Assembly: GCF_028389875.1 (NCBI RefSeq)
Contig: NC_084663.1
Span: 216,156,876-216,220,875, forward strand
Length of the DNA: 64,000 bases
Source of the DNA: Rhea pennata
Taxonomy: Eukaryota > Chordata > Aves > Rheiformes > Rheidae
Direction: 5' to 3'
How positions within the stretch are numbered: position 1 is the stretch's first letter; each line of letters opens with the position of its first letter. The notes beneath the pieces were generated by a model, which worked only from the letters and a program-made list of their open reading frames with translations, searched no databases and was not told the DNA's origin. Position numbers and translations under genes: made by a program. Shown here piece after piece: positions 43,201 to 53,441 of this stretch.

Positions 43201-46200
43201 TTATTTATTTGCTTTGTATAGCATATTAAAAATTCAGTATCTACCCTTGTTTTTCTGCAGCCCTGGTCAAACATTTTGATTTATGTTTAAATCTTTATAT
43301 GCTAAAGCTATTTTGTTTCCATTAGTTGTTTCCTGCTATGCATGAAAGATGACAGCATTGAGGGAATCTATGACACTCTCAAGCAGTGTGCACTGATCTC
43401 AAAATCTGCTGGTGGCATTGGTCTTGCTGTGAGCTGTATCCGAGCCACTGGCAGCTATATTGCTGGGGTAAGTGTGCAGATGGTGTACCCAGCAGAGGGT
43501 AACCATCTAGTTTTGGTAAATATCTGTTCTGCAGTTGCCAAATCAGTGCTACTTCTATCAAGGAAGTTTAACACAGAAGTTAGTCTAGCTCAATAATCCA
43601 TCCCTTTTCAGTATGACTAAGATGAAAAGGCTGTTTTTCCTTAGTATTTTGGTTTCCTAATGGATGTCCTTTGAAAAAGAGGATCAGATCATCAGATCTC
43701 ACTCCCTTGCTTGATCAAACAGTTCTAGCTTCTTTACAGATTAGCAGCCTAGGAGTGTGTTTATAGGCTCATGGATTAGCTGTTTTTATATGTCTAGCTA
43801 CTTAAGATGATTGTGATTGTTGTTGTTGTGTTTTGGGTGTTTTTTAAGTCACAGCGTATGAAACCTCTGTAAATGTCCTGATTAAATAAACTGATTGGGG
43901 TGGTCAACTGCTAGCTTTCAGCATGGGAATTATGCTGACAGACAAAAGGCATATGGAAAATGCAGGCCCATCTCTTCAGGCAGTTGTTTTTCAGTACTGT
44001 TTTTTTTCCCCTGTGCCTTTGCAGACAAATGGAAATTCCAATGGACTTGTTCCAATGCTAAGAGTCTACAACAACACTGCCCGCTACGTGGACCAAGGTG
44101 GTAACAAGGTACCCACTTTCCATAAAAGTAGGATAGAAGTGGGGTGGTGAGTGGAACCTCTAAGCGGTGGTAGGGATTCTTCCACTGTTATGGAAAACTG
44201 ACCCTGCAGCACCAGTGAGCAGGTGGAGTGGTTGTAGGTAGCATATAATCAAAACAGAACTTTTTAACCTCTTGTTGTTGATATTCTGGTGTTCCCCTTT
44301 CACTATGAATTTTATCATGCAGTTATATCTTTTGGTTGTCTGCTGTAGAATACAGATGTGTAAGGTCAACCTCTTGTATCAGTCACTCCTTGAGTATGCT
44401 ACATTGAATTAAGATGTAAGACTAAAAGGTTTCTTGATATGTATCCTCTGTACTCAAACAGTATAAAATCAAAGATTCATGAAGCTCCTGTTGACATAGA
44501 GGAAATGGATTTTTGATGCTTTTTTTTTCTTTAACTAAGAATTTGAAGTTAGCAACATGGCAAAGCTCAGTTCCAATAAGTGAGAGCAACAGTAACACAG
44601 CACTCTGAAATTGCCTTTACATGACCATAAAATTAGGTCCTGGATAGTTTAGGATACTATGTGCACTCAGCAGCAGTGTGGGAGGTGTATTTTTTGAGAG
44701 CACTTTATTCTGATCCTGACTGTATTTCAGAGACCTGGGGCCTTTGCCATCTACCTCGAGCCATGGCATTTGGACATTTTTGAATTTCTTGATTTAAAGA
44801 AGAATACTGGGAAAGAAGAGCAGCGAGCCAGAGACCTTTTCTTTGCCCTCTGGATCCCTGATCTCTTCATGAAGCGAGTTGAAACCAACCAGGTAAGAAG
44901 CTTGATTGGTGCAGGTTAGGTCTGTTAATGGAGAAATAGCTGATCAGCCCAGGGATGGAATTCAGGAAGTGTTGCAGAGCTCTCTTCCTAGCAGCAAAAG
45001 AACTTGCTAAAAGAGCTGCAGTACCCAGATTGAGAGCTGGGATGTGCAAGTAGAGAATAGAGCTGGAGAACTCTGGTAGGATACTTTGCTTCAGTGCTTA
45101 ATTTTACAGCCCATGACTTAGTACCAATACTGTTACACTAAATTTTTACTCTGGAGTTTCTGTAAAGCATCAGACTCCTCTCAGTAAATTGACCTTCATA
45201 TGGCTGATTGTATATGCTTTAATAGAGGTTATATTGTGGATTGGTCATTTGGGGACTAAAAATTCAGTTTGAGCACAAATATTCATAATTGTTTTTAGAC
45301 AAATTTGACTAGCCTGAGACATAACCTTCCCTTAGTCTGCTCACAGAGTTATTTTCTAGTTTTTCAAACGAGAAGCATAATGCATTTTCATATATATACT
45401 AGGATGTGCTCATGTTGGCAATGCATGTTTAACTGATACATTCTGCTGATGAAGTTGAAAGCTGTTAACAATAGAGTGTTTAAAACTTTTTCTGATGGAT
45501 ACTTTCACTTTCTTACAGGATTGGTCCTTAATGTGTCCAAATGAGTGTCCTGGTCTAGATGAGGTTTGGGGAGAGGAATTTGAGAAACTGTATGAGAGGT
45601 AGGTAAAGTGGACAGACTTTTAAGTAGTGGTCATCCATTCATGGAACTGTCCTTGTTATGGTGTCTAGGAGCCAAAGCACAGGTATGTGGTGTTGGCTCA
45701 CAACTGGTCACCGAGTTCCATTATCAGTCATGAAAGAATAAAGACAGGGAATGTCTAATTACTGTTTGCTTCAAATTTTGAGCTGCTCAAAATAGGATTA
45801 CATACAAATGGTGATTTAACTTGTTAAAGGGAGACTCTGAAGGGATTTATGCTTAAAGCGGTAGATGACTTTTGTTTTGAACTAGTTGTGCAGAATGTTG
45901 TAGTGAGAGCCCAGTGAAAGCTTTCTACTTTAAGCAAGGATAATCTTGGTACCCTGCTTCTAGGCTATCTTGGCTGATTCAGAACTCTCATAGATCAGAA
46001 GCAAATGGGCTCCTGCCTTCCTGGGAACCTTGTGTTGTGTTCATCGTGACTATCTTCCACTGTTATTTTTGGAAAGGCTGGCCATTAATAAGCAACATGT
46101 GCCTTGTTGCAGTTATGAGAAGCAAGGCCGTGTCCGCAGAGTGGTGAAGGCTCAGCAACTCTGGTATGCCATCATCGAATCTCAGACAGAGACTGGCACC

Positions 46201-49200
46201 CCTTACATGCTTTACAAAGACTCCTGCAACCGGAAGAGCAATCAGCAGAACTTGGGCACCATCAAATGCAGCAACCTCTGCACAGAAATAGTGGAGTATA
46301 CCAGCAAAGATGAGGTAAGTGGAACTTGGGGCATTTAGGAAAGCTGTATTGAGTCTGTCACAGCTTTCTAGGGTATGTCTGCCCTTTAGCTGCAGAAGGG
46401 AAAAGATAGCTGAAAACTTCCTGAGGATGTTTTGATTTGAGTATTTACAGCTGTTCCACTGAGTCTGCATATATGGATTTCCCCTTTCCTCCCAACTCCT
46501 GTAGGAGATTTGCTATAAACAGAGATATTCATCAAATCCCCAGCAGCTTGATGGAGAGGTGAGCTTGGCAGAGAAGTAAGCTGCTTGGCTTGCTGGTAGC
46601 TGATGTAAGCACCTCTTAAGCTAATGCCTTAGTAAAACCCATGCCTCTTTTACTCTCAGACTTGCATTTCAATAAGTTTCCCTCAAGTTTCCTACGTACT
46701 TCCCTAACATAGATTATCTACAAAATAATCCATGTTTGTACTGCAGTGTCACTGACAAAGGTGAAACAAGGACATAGAATGAATTAGTGTTAATACAGCA
46801 TGGGGATTTTCTTGTACAGCAATTCTCCTGAGCGTTGAAACAGTCAGTTTCTACTCTATCAGTTGCCAGTGGTTCATTTGGCACAGTCATAAAATTCTGA
46901 GTAGTCCAGAAGAGACAGAGTGCCATTGTGCCTGCCTGGACTGCACAAGAAATCTTGGCTGGCCTGTTTTGTTTCTCCTGGGGTTGGAAATAATGATAAT
47001 GTTAAAAAAAAATATATTAAGAAAAGACCCTAACGTAGTTTCAAGTGTAGAGGTGAAAATTCCTGCCAGAGGTCCCTTCAAACATAGAATGAACTATGGT
47101 TCTATGTGATTCTGCTAACCTCATACTGAAATCAGTATGCTGATTCTGGCAACACAAGAGATGATTAAGTTCAGTTTCTGGAAGGACTATTTATAGGTAG
47201 CAGGACTGACCAAACCAGGGAACTGATTTCTTCTGGTGATACTTGTGCCTTGATAGCTATTGAACTTCACTGAATTGTTGTTACCCTTTTTGCAACTTGT
47301 AAGAGTGTGCAGAAATGAGAATGATGTTTTTCCAGCCTTGCAGCTTGCTGGGTTCTGTGTTTTCAACTCTTTATTTCCATACAATTTGGCTAGAGAACAG
47401 GCTAAGGGACTGGGATTTTATGCATTTTTGCATGGAGTGTTAGCTGATATGCCTGTTCTTCCCCTTGCATTCCCCTCCCTCCACAGGTTGCAGTATGTAA
47501 TTTAGCCTCCATAGCCCTAAATATGTACGTCACTTCAGAGCACACCTACGATTTCAAGAAGCTGGCTGAAGTCACTAAAGTTATAGTCCGAAACCTGAAT
47601 AAAATCATTGATATCAACTACTACCCTGTGCCAGAGGTGAGTAGTGTGCTGAGCTGGTGTGGGGCTCAAAGAGTGTCAAGAGTGTGGTGAAAAAGTAGTT
47701 GTTGTTCTTTAGTAACCTGTGTTCAGTCTTCAGCAGAAGGAATCAAAGAGCGTTTTTTTAAAACTTTTGGCAAACAGTTGGGAGTTCTATTAGCTACCTG
47801 TCTGTTGTTAGTGACTTCTTTAGCTCCAACTCAGAACAGTTCCCTAGTGAAGCAGTCATACAGAGAGTCTTCCCTTGAGATAGTTCTGCGATTGCATTTT
47901 TTTCATTTATGTGGAAATTGGACACAGAGTATGGACAATTTTATTGTCCATAAAGCACAGAATAGCCCTAGAAATAGTGAAAAGCAGATCCTGGTAAGAT
48001 CCCAAGAAGGTGTAACTCAGTCTTGAGGTGTGCGTTTTGTGCATTTTTGGGAAGGTGCATTGGCAGCTTTCTGGGAGGAAGGTGGAGAGAGGGGATGGCA
48101 GTTAAAGAACAGGAGCAGAGTTTGTTGCCCTGTGAGAACACAGGAAGAAAAGCAGCAGAGCTGAATGCTGAGACTGGCATTGGAGGAGGAAATAAGCAAA
48201 TACCCAAAGTGTGCATCCAAGCCTGGCAAGAATCAGATTTCTGAAGCATATGCAGTTTATGATGAAAGGCTGTGAGAGCTGGGCCTGTTTAGCCTGGAGA
48301 AGAGAGAACTGAGAGGGGATCTTATCAATGTCTACAAATGTTTGAAGGGAGGATGTCAAGGGGATGGGGCTGAGCTCTTTTCAGTGGTGCCAAGCGATAG
48401 GACATGAGGCAACAGGCACAAACAAAAACAGGAAGTTCCACCTGAATATAATGAGGAACTTTTTTCCTGTGAGAGTGGCAGAGCACTGAAACAGGTTGTC
48501 CAGAGTTGTGGAGTCTCCTTCTCTGGAGATATTCAAACTCACCTGGATGCAACCCTGTGTAACATGTTCTAGGTGACCCTGGTTGAGCAGGGGGGTTAGA
48601 CTGGATGATCTCCAGAGGTTCCTTTCAACCTCAACCATTCTGTGAATGCCTGAGTTTGAATGTCTTCAGGGGTCTGTTTTTCAGGAAGTGCTTAGTGTTC
48701 ATTTCTAAATCATGATTCTCTTTTTCTGAGTCAAATTGAACATTTAAAACTGGTGTTCACTTCTAAAGACTTAATCTAAGTTTTCAAATTCCTGCCCTAT
48801 CAGACAGCAAACTGTGGGGAACTGGGCTGAGTTGGAAGCTGGGTTACTGCAACAGATTGAATGGTCAATACAAATGAAAGCAAGTGTAGAAGTGAAAATT
48901 CCTGCCAGAGGTCCCTTCAAACATAGAATGAACCATGATTCTATGTGATTCTGCTAAACTTAAGTATTCTCTCTACTTGGGTGCCCTGCAGGCTGAACGC
49001 TCCAATAGACGCCATCGTCCCATCGGCATTGGTGTGCAGGGTCTGGCAGATGCTTTCATCTTGATGAGGTATCCCTTTGAAAGTGCTGAGGCCCAGCGCT
49101 TGAACCAGCAAATTTTTGAGACCATTTATTATGGTGCTTTGGAAGCCAGCTGTGAACTTGCCAAGGAACAAGGACCATATGAAACATATGAGGGTTCTCC

Positions 49201-52200
49201 TGTCAGCAAAGGAGTAAGTACCAGGAACGGCGATATCTTAGGACCAAAGCTATTAAAGCACTTAATATTTACTGCACCTGATCTTTGGTCTTTCTTTGAA
49301 GAAAATATGACTGAAACACCTTAAGCTGATAATGTTGCAACAGTGCAAAGAGTAGTAAAGTTTCCTCCATGATTTGGCTTTTTAAATGCCATAGGAAATG
49401 TGTGGGTTAAATTGCAATGCAAAGGAAAAATAACAAAGCAAGATTCAGCCTGTGGAGGCTGACTCCTTTAGTGTAATTAAAAATTGGAGTGTTTGTAAGC
49501 TTCTATACAGGTCAGCCTCAACTAAGCTCCTGTATGTGAATAGTTAGTAATAATAGGTCAATTTATAGTGTGATTTATAAAATGTGGAGAAGAGAGTGCT
49601 CAGTCTAAATTGGGCTACACTTGTGTTCCTCAGATTCTTCAGTATGACATGTGGAATGTCACTCCATCCGATCTTTGGGACTGGAAGGCGTTAAAGGAGA
49701 AAATTGCTAAGTGAGTAGTCCCACACAGTTTGTATTAGATGCAAATTACATTTTTTTTTTGTGGTGACATGTTTTCTGACTGACTGAAAAGAAAATACAG
49801 AGCAATCATAAAAACAGCCTTGTCGTCTTATTTTTCAGTAGATTGTTCTTCAAAAGTGTTTGTTCTGTAGATGGCTTTCTTTGGTTTATATTTTTTCAGA
49901 CCACAGAGAGCCCACCCCATAGGCTCTGATTTAGATGAACTCTGTTTCATTTTGTATGTGTTTGCATAATGGTTGTGTTCCATGTACTTAAATGTAGTGT
50001 CAAATGAGGTGGAATCAGCTGGAGTCAGGAACTCTTACCCCAGCTTAAAGGGCAAAGCAGCTGGGCTTTGAGAGTCCTGAAGACAGGAGCTGTTAAAGTA
50101 TGAAGTGTCTGTAATGAATTTGTATGGGTTTAACTTGCAGATTTAGTCAATCTGTTTACTGTCTAGCATATGGAGTGGTCTCAGGCTCTTCATGGGCTGC
50201 TTTTTGTGTTTTTGCCTGTGAGTGCATGTGTGTGTACCTCCAATTATTATTTTTTTTAAATTTGTGTTCTCTTCTCCTGTGAGCCCTTTCCTATGATTAA
50301 ATGATTTTGGGAGGCCTCTGATTAAAGATGAAAATAGCAAAGACTGAATTATGCTTCCATGTTAACCCATACTGCAAGTTCAGTGGAGTTTTGTTTTTTA
50401 CTGTAGGTGACCTGAAGTTTTCAGGTCATCCTGAGAAAAAATGTAGGTGTGATTTATGATCATATGAGCTGAATTTGGAAAAATACGGTGATGAACATCC
50501 TTTAACTTTGTGAGAAAGAGTTCTTGATAGTGGTTCTCCTTGCTCTTTGCAGACAGTATATAAACTGTGCTTTTCTTGGGTCTTCTCTGTCTTGTCTCAG
50601 TTGATTGAAGCTTTCTCTTGACTGTCATTACTAGATATGGTGTCAGAAACAGCCTTCTCCTTTCTCCAATGCCAACTGCTTCTACTGCTCAGATCCTGGG
50701 CAATAATGAATCCATTGAACCCTACACCAGTAACATCTACACACGCAGAGTCCTCTCAGGAGAGTTTCAGGTAAGCACTTGAGGCAGGTATAGCAAACAG
50801 CTCTGGAAGGGATGTGCATGCTATCAGAAAAGGAATGGAGACCACAATGCTACTTTGCAAAATCCTGAGGAAAGGGCTGCACATAAAGCACTGAACAAAT
50901 CTGTGAAGACATCATGTCAAAGGTTTACAGATGTAGAGGGGCCTGTCACGTAGGAGAGTGTGAAACAATTTTGGTTCTGCAGGCTTGAGTTAGTAAAGAG
51001 GTCTAGATGAAATAAGGAGATAATCTAACTGTTAGGGAGGTCTGGTCCATCCTACGTTCCCTCTGGAGTTGACCCCTCATCGATGTTCGTGAAAGCACTT
51101 GCATTTCCTCCTGCAGAACCAAATCAAATCCGTGTGGTATGGTCAGAACAACAGGCCTGTTGTCCTGCTCCATTGCATAGGTTGGGTGCGGGGCTGCTGG
51201 ACAGGTACTCCCAGACAGCCACAATCACATGCCTTGCTTTTTCCTCCCAAATAAACAACCTGCACCTATTTTATTCTTTCCACTTTGGCTCCAGTTTTGC
51301 TGCTTTTAACACCCTTATTTACTAATTTTGGCTGTAGTCAGTGACCCTAGTAAGCCAGCACCTCCATTTTACATTTTTTTGACATTCCTTATCTAGGGGA
51401 GTTCTGTATACTCCCCTTTCACTATTTGTAATATCCAATAATCTCTCCAATTTTACCAGTTTAGTCTCAGGCTGAGTGGCCAAGCACTTTCCCCCTTCTG
51501 TTGTCCATAATGGCTGGCAGCTTCTCACGTTGTTACCCTGTTAATCTTGCATATGGGCTGGTCATCTGCATGCACACCTCAACACTAACCAAAGAGCTGT
51601 ACAGTTGGCAATTCTGTACACCATGTTGCTGAACCACTTAAAAATCTGTGCACACTAGTGTTGTTTTGCCCCTCTCCAGGAAGGTATATCTGTGCCATAG
51701 GGCAGGACATACAGCTTAGCAGAATATACAGTGCTTTTGATCCTTACACGTTGTTCATTCTTGGCTTTGGTTCCTTACAGGTTGTGAATCCACACTTGTT
51801 GAAAGATCTCACAGAGAGGGGCCTGTGGAATGAGGAGATGAAAAACCAAATCATCGCTCACAATGGCTCTATCCAGGTACATGAGAGAAACCAGGGAGAA
51901 CAATGTAGGCATTCCCACCAGTGCTGGCTAGACAGTCTGGGGCTTATCTGCCATACAGAGCTTTGAGGTCTGCCTTGAGTGACTCAGCTAGCCTGGGGCG
52001 GGGGGAAAGCTGTAAAGTGAAGTGGAGCGTTTCCGTGAGAAGTAAAAGATGTGTCTGATCTCAGTGATAATTTGTTCCGTATGGAACCTGCCCGTATAAT
52101 AGAGAATTCCAATTGAACCGTACTTTTCTACTAGTTATTACTAGAACAAATACCAAATTGGGATGCTCTACTCTGTATAACTTATGCAAATGTTTAGAGT

Positions 52201-53441
52201 CTTGTTTATCCTAGAGAATATAAAGGAGAAATTTCATAGCGGGGAACAGGCTTGAGACATGAGCCGAGTATATAATATGCATATCTAGAAGATGGACAGG
52301 GAAGAATCTGTGTGGACTGAATCATTTATGCTGTGGAGTTTGAAATTCTTGTGCGACTGTTGTGCTTGGCATGATAGATGCTAATAAAATGCATCCTGCT
52401 CCTCACAGGGGAGGGGGTATCAGCTGCTGAATTGCCTTTTGTTTTGTCTTAAATAGCAGTGAGGTCTGTTTGAAAGCAGCTTCTCCTGCCAAATTCCCCA
52501 GAATAGGCCATCCTATTTCAGCAAGCAAGATTTCTTTATGCTTAGATACTTTCATATACAGGATGCTTGGGTTCAGTGACACAGTTCAGCTGCAGTAAGC
52601 TTTAGTTCTAGTCACCAGTAGCTGAAACTTCAGCAATCCTGAAGCCTGTTTTTATAATGTAAACATTTGGGCAGTTGCTGGTCACATCACATTGGAAAAC
52701 TCTTCCTATTCCTTTCAGAATATACCTGAGATTCCTGATGATTTGAAGCAACTCTATAAGACAGTGTGGGAGATCTCCCAGAAAACTATCCTCAAGATGG
52801 CAGCGGACAGAGGAGCTTTCATTGATCAGAGCCAGTCTCTCAACATCCACATTGCAGAACCCAACTATGGCAAACTCACCAGCATGCACTTCTATGGGTG
52901 GAAGCAGGTATCTGGGAGGGGCAGGGGGTGAAGCTTGTTCAGAACAGATAGCGAATGGGATTTGATAAGTTTTTTTTTTTTTTTTTCTTGAACAGTTAGT
53001 CTCACTGGTTCTTGGAAGGGTAAACGACTGTTTTCTTCCAAGAATCAGTGTTATTAGTAAAATAGTTCTTGAACAGTATAACTGAGGATGTTTATAGTGT
53101 TGCTGCCATTAATCTTGACTATTGGGCGTCACTGTGAGGCAGGTACAGATATGGGCTAAGGGAGGTCAGGTTTAGCAGTCCAGAATTTGATTGTATTGTT
53201 TGCCTGAACTCCAGTGGATTACTGCTCTTTGATTCCTGCTTTTGCTCTGCAGGGTCTGAAGACTGGCATGTACTATCTCAGGACAAAACCAGCTGCTAAC
53301 CCCATCCAGTTCACTTTGAACAAAGAGAAACTCAGAGAACGAGAGAAAGCATCCAAAGAAGAGGAAGAGAAGGAGAGGAATAAAGCAGCCATGGTGTGCT
53401 CCTTGGAGAACCGAGATGAGTGTCTGATGTGTGGCTCCTAA
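34185..53441 (+). CDS. RRM1: Ribonucleoside-diphosphate reductase large subunit (spliced, 19 coding exons)
   Basis: The catalytic subunit of class Ia ribonucleotide reductase converts NDPs to dNDPs with the radical subunit RRM2 or p53R2. Nineteen exons with GT/AG borders join in perfect phase to 2379 nt, 792 residues plus stop, the human length. Residues 1-92 form the ATP-cone activity site (Asp57 present); Asp226 and neighbours form the specificity site. Catalytic Cys218/Cys444 redox pair, thiyl Cys429 with Asn427 and Glu431, radical-transfer Tyr737/Tyr738 and the C-terminal shuttle Cys787-x-x-Cys790 are all at expected numbers. A notable change is Cys222 in CFLLC where human has Ser. Introns not listed separately hold nothing I recognise. 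The promoter is CpG-rich with an E2F-like site, fitting S-phase expression. Nothing suggests a broken gene. Confidence 0.99.
34204..36114 (+). other. RRM1: RRM1 intron 1
   Basis: 1.9 kb; the first kilobase is the minisatellite at 34206-35175. The remainder has a C run at 35343-35356 and no recognised repeat or gene. Acceptor CTTCTTCCCCAACAG. Confidence 0.9.
34206..35175 (+). repeat. G/C-rich minisatellite, about 20 copies of a ~48-base unit
   Basis: The block GGGGGCCCCTCACCCTGTGG recurs about 20 times, separated by GTGTGTGTGGGGGTCACCCC and GCGCTGTG, with unit lengths of about 43-54 owing to changes in the GT and G runs. The array starts about ten bases past the RRM1 exon 1 donor. Its G runs make the + strand a candidate for G-quadruplex or R-loop formation (inference). 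Lack of stops leaves all three forward frames open for over 1 kb; the peptides are simple repeats and I do not treat them as genes. Confidence 0.97.
36115..36203 (+). CDS. RRM1: RRM1 coding exon 2 (ATP cone)
   Basis: 89 nt, residues 7-36: [20 protein letters not shown] and on to NADFVDP. N-terminal half of the ATP-cone allosteric activity domain. Donor CCG/GTGAGT. Confidence 0.97.
36968..37082 (-). repeat. MIR/CORE-SINE-like fragment
   Basis: GGGGATGCTGAAACAGAAAG, then TTGACTTGATCTCAGTGACACAG, GAGTTGCTGATGGGG and CTCCCTGACTC follow the reverse complement of MIR (gaggaaactgaggca, gtgacttgcccaaggtcacacag, tggcagag, tctcctgactc). Confidence 0.6.
37157..37358 (+). repeat. CR1 retroposon, 3' tail fragment
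   Basis: GAATTTCTTCACTGTGAGAG, GGAGTCTCCTTCTATGGAGA, GATGATCTCCAGAGGTCC and the ending GATTCTATGAT are the same landmarks seen in the 205-596 copy. Heavily 5'-truncated. Confidence 0.92.
37730..37885. repeat. AT-rich microsatellite with TATA/CACA blocks
   Basis: Alternating TA, ATATAC and CACACA/TGTGTG blocks, partly palindromic (TGTGTGTGTATACACACACA near 37830). Typical compound dinucleotide repeat in an intron. Confidence 0.9.
37925..38102 (+). CDS. RRM1: RRM1 coding exon 3 (ATP cone)
   Basis: 178 nt, residues 37-96. [20 protein letters not shown] leads to Asp57 and then [20 protein letters not shown]. Asp57 is the residue whose change in mammals abolishes dATP feedback inhibition. Confidence 0.98.
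38729..38829 (+). CDS. RRM1: RRM1 coding exon 4
   Basis: 101 nt, residues 96-129: [19 protein letters not shown] and on to VLANKD. Donor GAT/GTATGT. Confidence 0.97.
38930..38951 (+). repeat. Poly(A) run in RRM1 intron 4
   Basis: About 22 consecutive A followed by CACACAAT. No retroposon body is recognised beside it. Confidence 0.85.
39502..39561 (+). CDS. RRM1: RRM1 coding exon 5
   Basis: 60 nt, exactly 20 codons, residues 130-149, running from [11 protein letters not shown] to NYFGFK. Acceptor TTTCCTCTCAG, donor AAG/GTAAAA. Confidence 0.97.
39562..41582 (+). other. RRM1: RRM1 intron 5
   Basis: 2.0 kb intron without recognised repeats or genes. An open frame at 40473-40799 has no motif or splice context. 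Acceptor ATGTTTTTAAAG is weaker than its neighbours in pyrimidine content. Confidence 0.8.
41583..41622 (+). CDS. RRM1: RRM1 coding exon 6 (40-nt microexon)
   Basis: 40 nt, residues 150-162 plus one base: [13 protein letters not shown]. Donor AG/GTAAGA. The short exon is needed for frame; skipping it (40 is not a multiple of 3) would shift the frame. Confidence 0.96.
42220..42436 (+). repeat. Old, diverged CR1 3' fragment
   Basis: GATTGGAACAGGTTGCC, GGAGGTTTTCAAGATCTGACTG, GGACTAGAAACTTCTCAAGG and TTCCTTCCAACCTGAGTTA follow the CR1 3' landmarks but with many changes and no clear terminal ATTCTATG tail. The ATTGGAACAGGTTGCC piece is present twice (near 42222 and 42257), a small internal duplication. 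Confidence 0.75.
42592..42754 (+). CDS. RRM1: RRM1 coding exon 7
   Basis: 163 nt, residues 163-217. [20 protein letters not shown] leads to [20 protein letters not shown]. The Ser217 codon is split by the intron, so catalytic Cys218 is the first full codon of the next exon. Confidence 0.98.
43326..43467 (+). CDS. RRM1: RRM1 coding exon 8 (Cys218, specificity site)
   Basis: 142 nt, residues 217-264. Begins [20 protein letters not shown]. Cys218 is one of the redox pair at the active site and Asp226 belongs to the specificity site. Cys222 replaces the human Ser. Ends GSYIAG with donor GGG/GTAAGT. Confidence 0.98.
44025..44108 (+). CDS. RRM1: RRM1 coding exon 9
   Basis: 84 nt, 28 codons, residues 265-292, from [19 protein letters not shown] to QGGNK. 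Part of the loop 2 region (about 287-294) that couples effector binding to substrate choice. Confidence 0.98.
44731..44892 (+). CDS. RRM1: RRM1 coding exon 10
   Basis: 162 nt, residues 293-346. [20 protein letters not shown] and then [20 protein letters not shown], highly conserved barrel core. The first residues complete loop 2. Confidence 0.98.
45519..45598 (+). CDS. RRM1: RRM1 coding exon 11
   Basis: 80 nt, residues 347-373: [20 protein letters not shown] and on to KLYER. Acceptor TTTCTTACAG, donor AG/GTAGGT. Confidence 0.97.
46113..46314 (+). CDS. RRM1: RRM1 coding exon 12 (active-site thiyl Cys429)
   Basis: 202 nt, residues 373-440. The motif [10 protein letters not shown] at 46261-46290 places Asn427, Cys429 (46279-46281) and Glu431 exactly as in human. 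Cys429 carries the transient thiyl radical that attacks the ribose. Confidence 0.99.
46315..47486 (+). other. RRM1: RRM1 intron 12
   Basis: 1.2 kb intron. Contains the first copy of a 77-base repeat (47042-47118) whose second copy is in intron 13. Nothing else recognised. Acceptor CCCTCCCTCCACAG. Confidence 0.85.
47042..47118 (+). repeat. 77-base repeat, copy 1 (CR1-tail-like)
   Basis: CAAGTGTAGAGGTGAAAATT, then CCTGCCAGAGGTCCCTTCAA and ending TTCTATGTGATTCTGCTAA. It differs from the copy at 48881-48957 at only about three positions over 77 bases. AGAGGTCCCTTCAA and TTCTATGTGATTCT resemble a CR1 3' tail. Confidence 0.85.
47487..47636 (+). CDS. RRM1: RRM1 coding exon 13 (Cys444)
   Basis: 150 nt, 50 codons, residues 441-490: [20 protein letters not shown] and on to INYYPVPE. 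Cys444 is the partner of Cys218 in the redox pair that reduces the substrate. Confidence 0.98.
48268..48645 (+). repeat. CR1 retroposon, 3' end fragment
   Basis: GTGAGAGCTGGGCCTGTTTA, GAGGGGATCTTATCAATG, GGAAGTTCCACCTGAA, CTTTTTTCCTGTGAGAG, GGAGTCTCCTTCTCTGGAGA and GATGATCTCCAGAGGTTCC, ending in CAACCATTCTGTGAATG. Same architecture as 205-596. Confidence 0.93.
48881..48957 (+). repeat. 77-base repeat, copy 2 (CR1-tail-like)
   Basis: Nearly identical to 47042-47118 (about 74 of 77 bases by eye), same orientation, 1.84 kb apart. Exon 13 lies between the two copies. Confidence 0.85.
48992..49213 (+). CDS. RRM1: RRM1 coding exon 14
   Basis: 222 nt, 74 codons, residues 491-564. [20 protein letters not shown] leads to YPFESAEAQ and ends EGSPVSKG. 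The start of the exon (AERSNRR) differs from human ACLSNKR at four residues, in a surface segment. Confidence 0.98.
49634..49710 (+). CDS. RRM1: RRM1 coding exon 15
   Basis: 77 nt, residues 565-590: [20 protein letters not shown] and on to KEKIAK. The Lys590 codon is split. Confidence 0.97.
50635..50770 (+). CDS. RRM1: RRM1 coding exon 16
   Basis: 136 nt, residues 590-635. [20 protein letters not shown] then [20 protein letters not shown]. The PMPTASTAQ strand binds substrate phosphate in class I reductases. Confidence 0.98.
51781..51876 (+). CDS. RRM1: RRM1 coding exon 17
   Basis: 96 nt, 32 codons, residues 636-667: [20 protein letters not shown] and on to AHNGSIQ. Acceptor GGTTCCTTACAG, donor CAG/GTACAT. 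Confidence 0.97.
52719..52907 (+). CDS. RRM1: RRM1 coding exon 18
   Basis: 189 nt, 63 codons, residues 668-730. [20 protein letters not shown] and then [20 protein letters not shown]. Barrel core and the approach to the radical-transfer tyrosines. Confidence 0.98.
53253..53441 (+). CDS. RRM1: RRM1 terminal coding exon 19
   Basis: 189 nt including [23 protein letters not shown] supplies Tyr737 and Tyr738 for radical transfer from the small subunit. A charged linker ([16 protein letters not shown]) precedes the C-terminal CLMCGS, whose Cys787 and Cys790 shuttle electrons from thioredoxin or glutaredoxin to the active site. Confidence 0.99.
   Translation, partial: GLKTGMYYLRTKPAANPIQFTLNKEKLREREKASKEEEEKERNKAAMVCSLENRDECLMCGS

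Larger units (their letters stand above)
47637..48991 (+). other. RRM1: RRM1 intron 13
   Basis: 1.36 kb intron holding a CR1 (48268-48645) and the second copy of the 77-base repeat (48881-48957), which ends only 34 bases before the exon 14 acceptor CTTGGGTGCCCTGCAG and so probably overlaps the branch-point zone. Confidence 0.88.
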
